Assembly: GCA_003647525.1 (NCBI GenBank)
Contig: QMMZ01000113.1
Location: forward strand, 1 to 6,644
Source: Deltaproteobacteria bacterium
GTDB lineage: Bacteria; Desulfobacterota; Desulfobacteria; Desulfobacterales; ETH-SRB1
DNA length: 6,644 nucleotides
Direction of reading: 5' to 3'
Of this stretch, positions 6,102 to 6,644 are shown piece by piece. The position numbers and the translations under genes were made by a program. Position 1 is the first letter of the stretch. Each line of letters begins with the position of its first letter. The notes below the pieces were generated by a model. That model saw nothing but the letters and a program-made list of their open reading frames with translations, did no database searches and was not told the origin of the DNA.

Positions 6102-6106
6102 TACAA

Positions 6107-6644
6107 ATGAGGATAATTACATTGATCACGGCACTTTATTTTGGTTTAATCTCCTATGGACAGGAATACACCCTGGATATGACCATTCAAAATTTCCCCG
6201 GAAACGATTGTTACCTGGCTACATTTTACGGTGATAAAAATGCCATTGTTGATACAGCCATAGCAGACACAAGCGGACGAATTATTTTTGATCTTAAACC
6301 TGAATACCATGCCGGGATGTATCGTGTTTTCCTCGAACAAAATATCTTCTTTGATATTATTTACAACAAAGAAAACATTGTTCTAACAACTGATTTCACT
6401 CAACTGTACGACAGCCTCAAAATTATTGAATCGGAAGAAAATATTACCTATTATGATTTCCTAAGAAATGCCAATGAGTACCGATTGAAATTTGACTTAC
6501 TTGCACCTGTAAATGACTATTATCCTCGCAACGATACTTTCTTTGAAGATGCCCGCATGAAATACATTACCATTCAAGCTGATATTCAACAATACATCAA
6601 TGATATTGTTGAAGAGCATCCCAATCTATGGGCGATAAAAATAG
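6107..6644 (+). CDS. Secreted DUF4369-type protein, probable thiol-disulfide oxidoreductase precursor (3' end outside window)
   Basis: ATG 6107 opens a frame that stays open to the right edge, giving 179 complete codons. The nearest upstream in-frame stop is at 6068. Residues 1-18 look like a signal peptide (MRIITLITALYFGLISYG) followed by Gln. Residues about 20-110 resemble the DUF4369-like beta domain found at the N-terminus of Bacteroidota TlpA/AhpC-like redox proteins: 'NFPGNDCYLATFYGDKNAIVDTA', 'DTSGRIIFD', 'GMYRVFL' and 'FFDIIYNKENIVLTT'. A helical linker region follows ('YYDFLRNANEYRLKFDLL...'). A thioredoxin fold with CxxC would be expected beyond the window and is not seen, so the redox role is inferred from family layout. 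The start has no SD and lies 16 nt after a terminator-like hairpin. Confidence 0.75.
   Translation, partial: MRIITLITALYFGLISYGQEYTLDMTIQNFPGNDCYLATFYGDKNAIVDTAIADTSGRIIFDLKPEYHAGMYRVFLEQNIFFDIIYNKENIVLTTDFTQLYDSLKIIESEENITYYDFLRNANEYRLKFDLLAPVNDYYPRNDTFFEDARMKYITIQADIQQYINDIVEEHPNLWAIKI

Noticed and set aside
6146..6340. Minus-strand ORF of 64 codons opposite the DUF4369-type gene
   Set aside because: It is a shadow of a plus-strand frame that is open to the window edge, with a signal peptide and family-like sequence. The same applies to the other minus-strand ORFs inside 463-1320 and 2100-3303.

Overview
The window comes from an AT-rich member of the Bacteroidota, probably near the Bacteroidales/Marinilabiliales type, although the exact lineage cannot be fixed from sequence alone. 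Four things point there. One protein has a TPR, PD40 propeller, regulatory-domain and OmpA-C layout typical of this phylum. A secreted DUF4369-type protein starts at the right edge. Start codons lack Shine-Dalgarno (SD) sequences. Several upstream regions carry the Bacteroidota -7 box, TAnnTTTG.

Layout. Bases 1-1469 (+) hold the 3' part of an AsmA-like envelope protein that ends in an uninterrupted 11-residue-repeat coiled coil. Bases 1591-3597 (+) hold a complete exported OmpA-family protein with PorE-like architecture. A degenerate heptanucleotide repeat fills the convergent junction at 3603-3665. On the minus strand follow a HEAT-like helical protein (3652-4179), peptide chain release factor 2, prfB (4202-5288), and the RecA regulator recX (5354-5827). 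These three are closely spaced in the order recX, prfB, HEAT and could share a transcript. From 5828 to 6106 there is a compact divergent control region with an inverted repeat, a palindrome, a candidate promoter, a 26-codon ORF and a terminator-like hairpin. From 6107 (+) a secreted DUF4369-type protein, probably a thiol-disulfide oxidoreductase precursor, runs off the right edge.

The best-supported special feature is in prfB. The gene is split between two frames by a canonical programmed +1 frameshift site (AGGAGG, 3 nt, CTT TGA C). A simple ORF scan finds only the C-terminal 259 codons; the true product is 361 residues. The AGGAGG is also the only clear SD-like element noticed near any gene start or recoding site here, which matters in a phylum whose ribosomes largely ignore SD sequences at initiation. 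The most open-ended feature is the small promoter, micro-ORF and terminator unit at 5911-6100, which could be a leader/attenuator, a small RNA or a microprotein gene. No mobile element, CRISPR array, tRNA or rRNA was seen. The two left-hand genes concern the envelope, and the minus-strand block concerns translation termination and recombination control.
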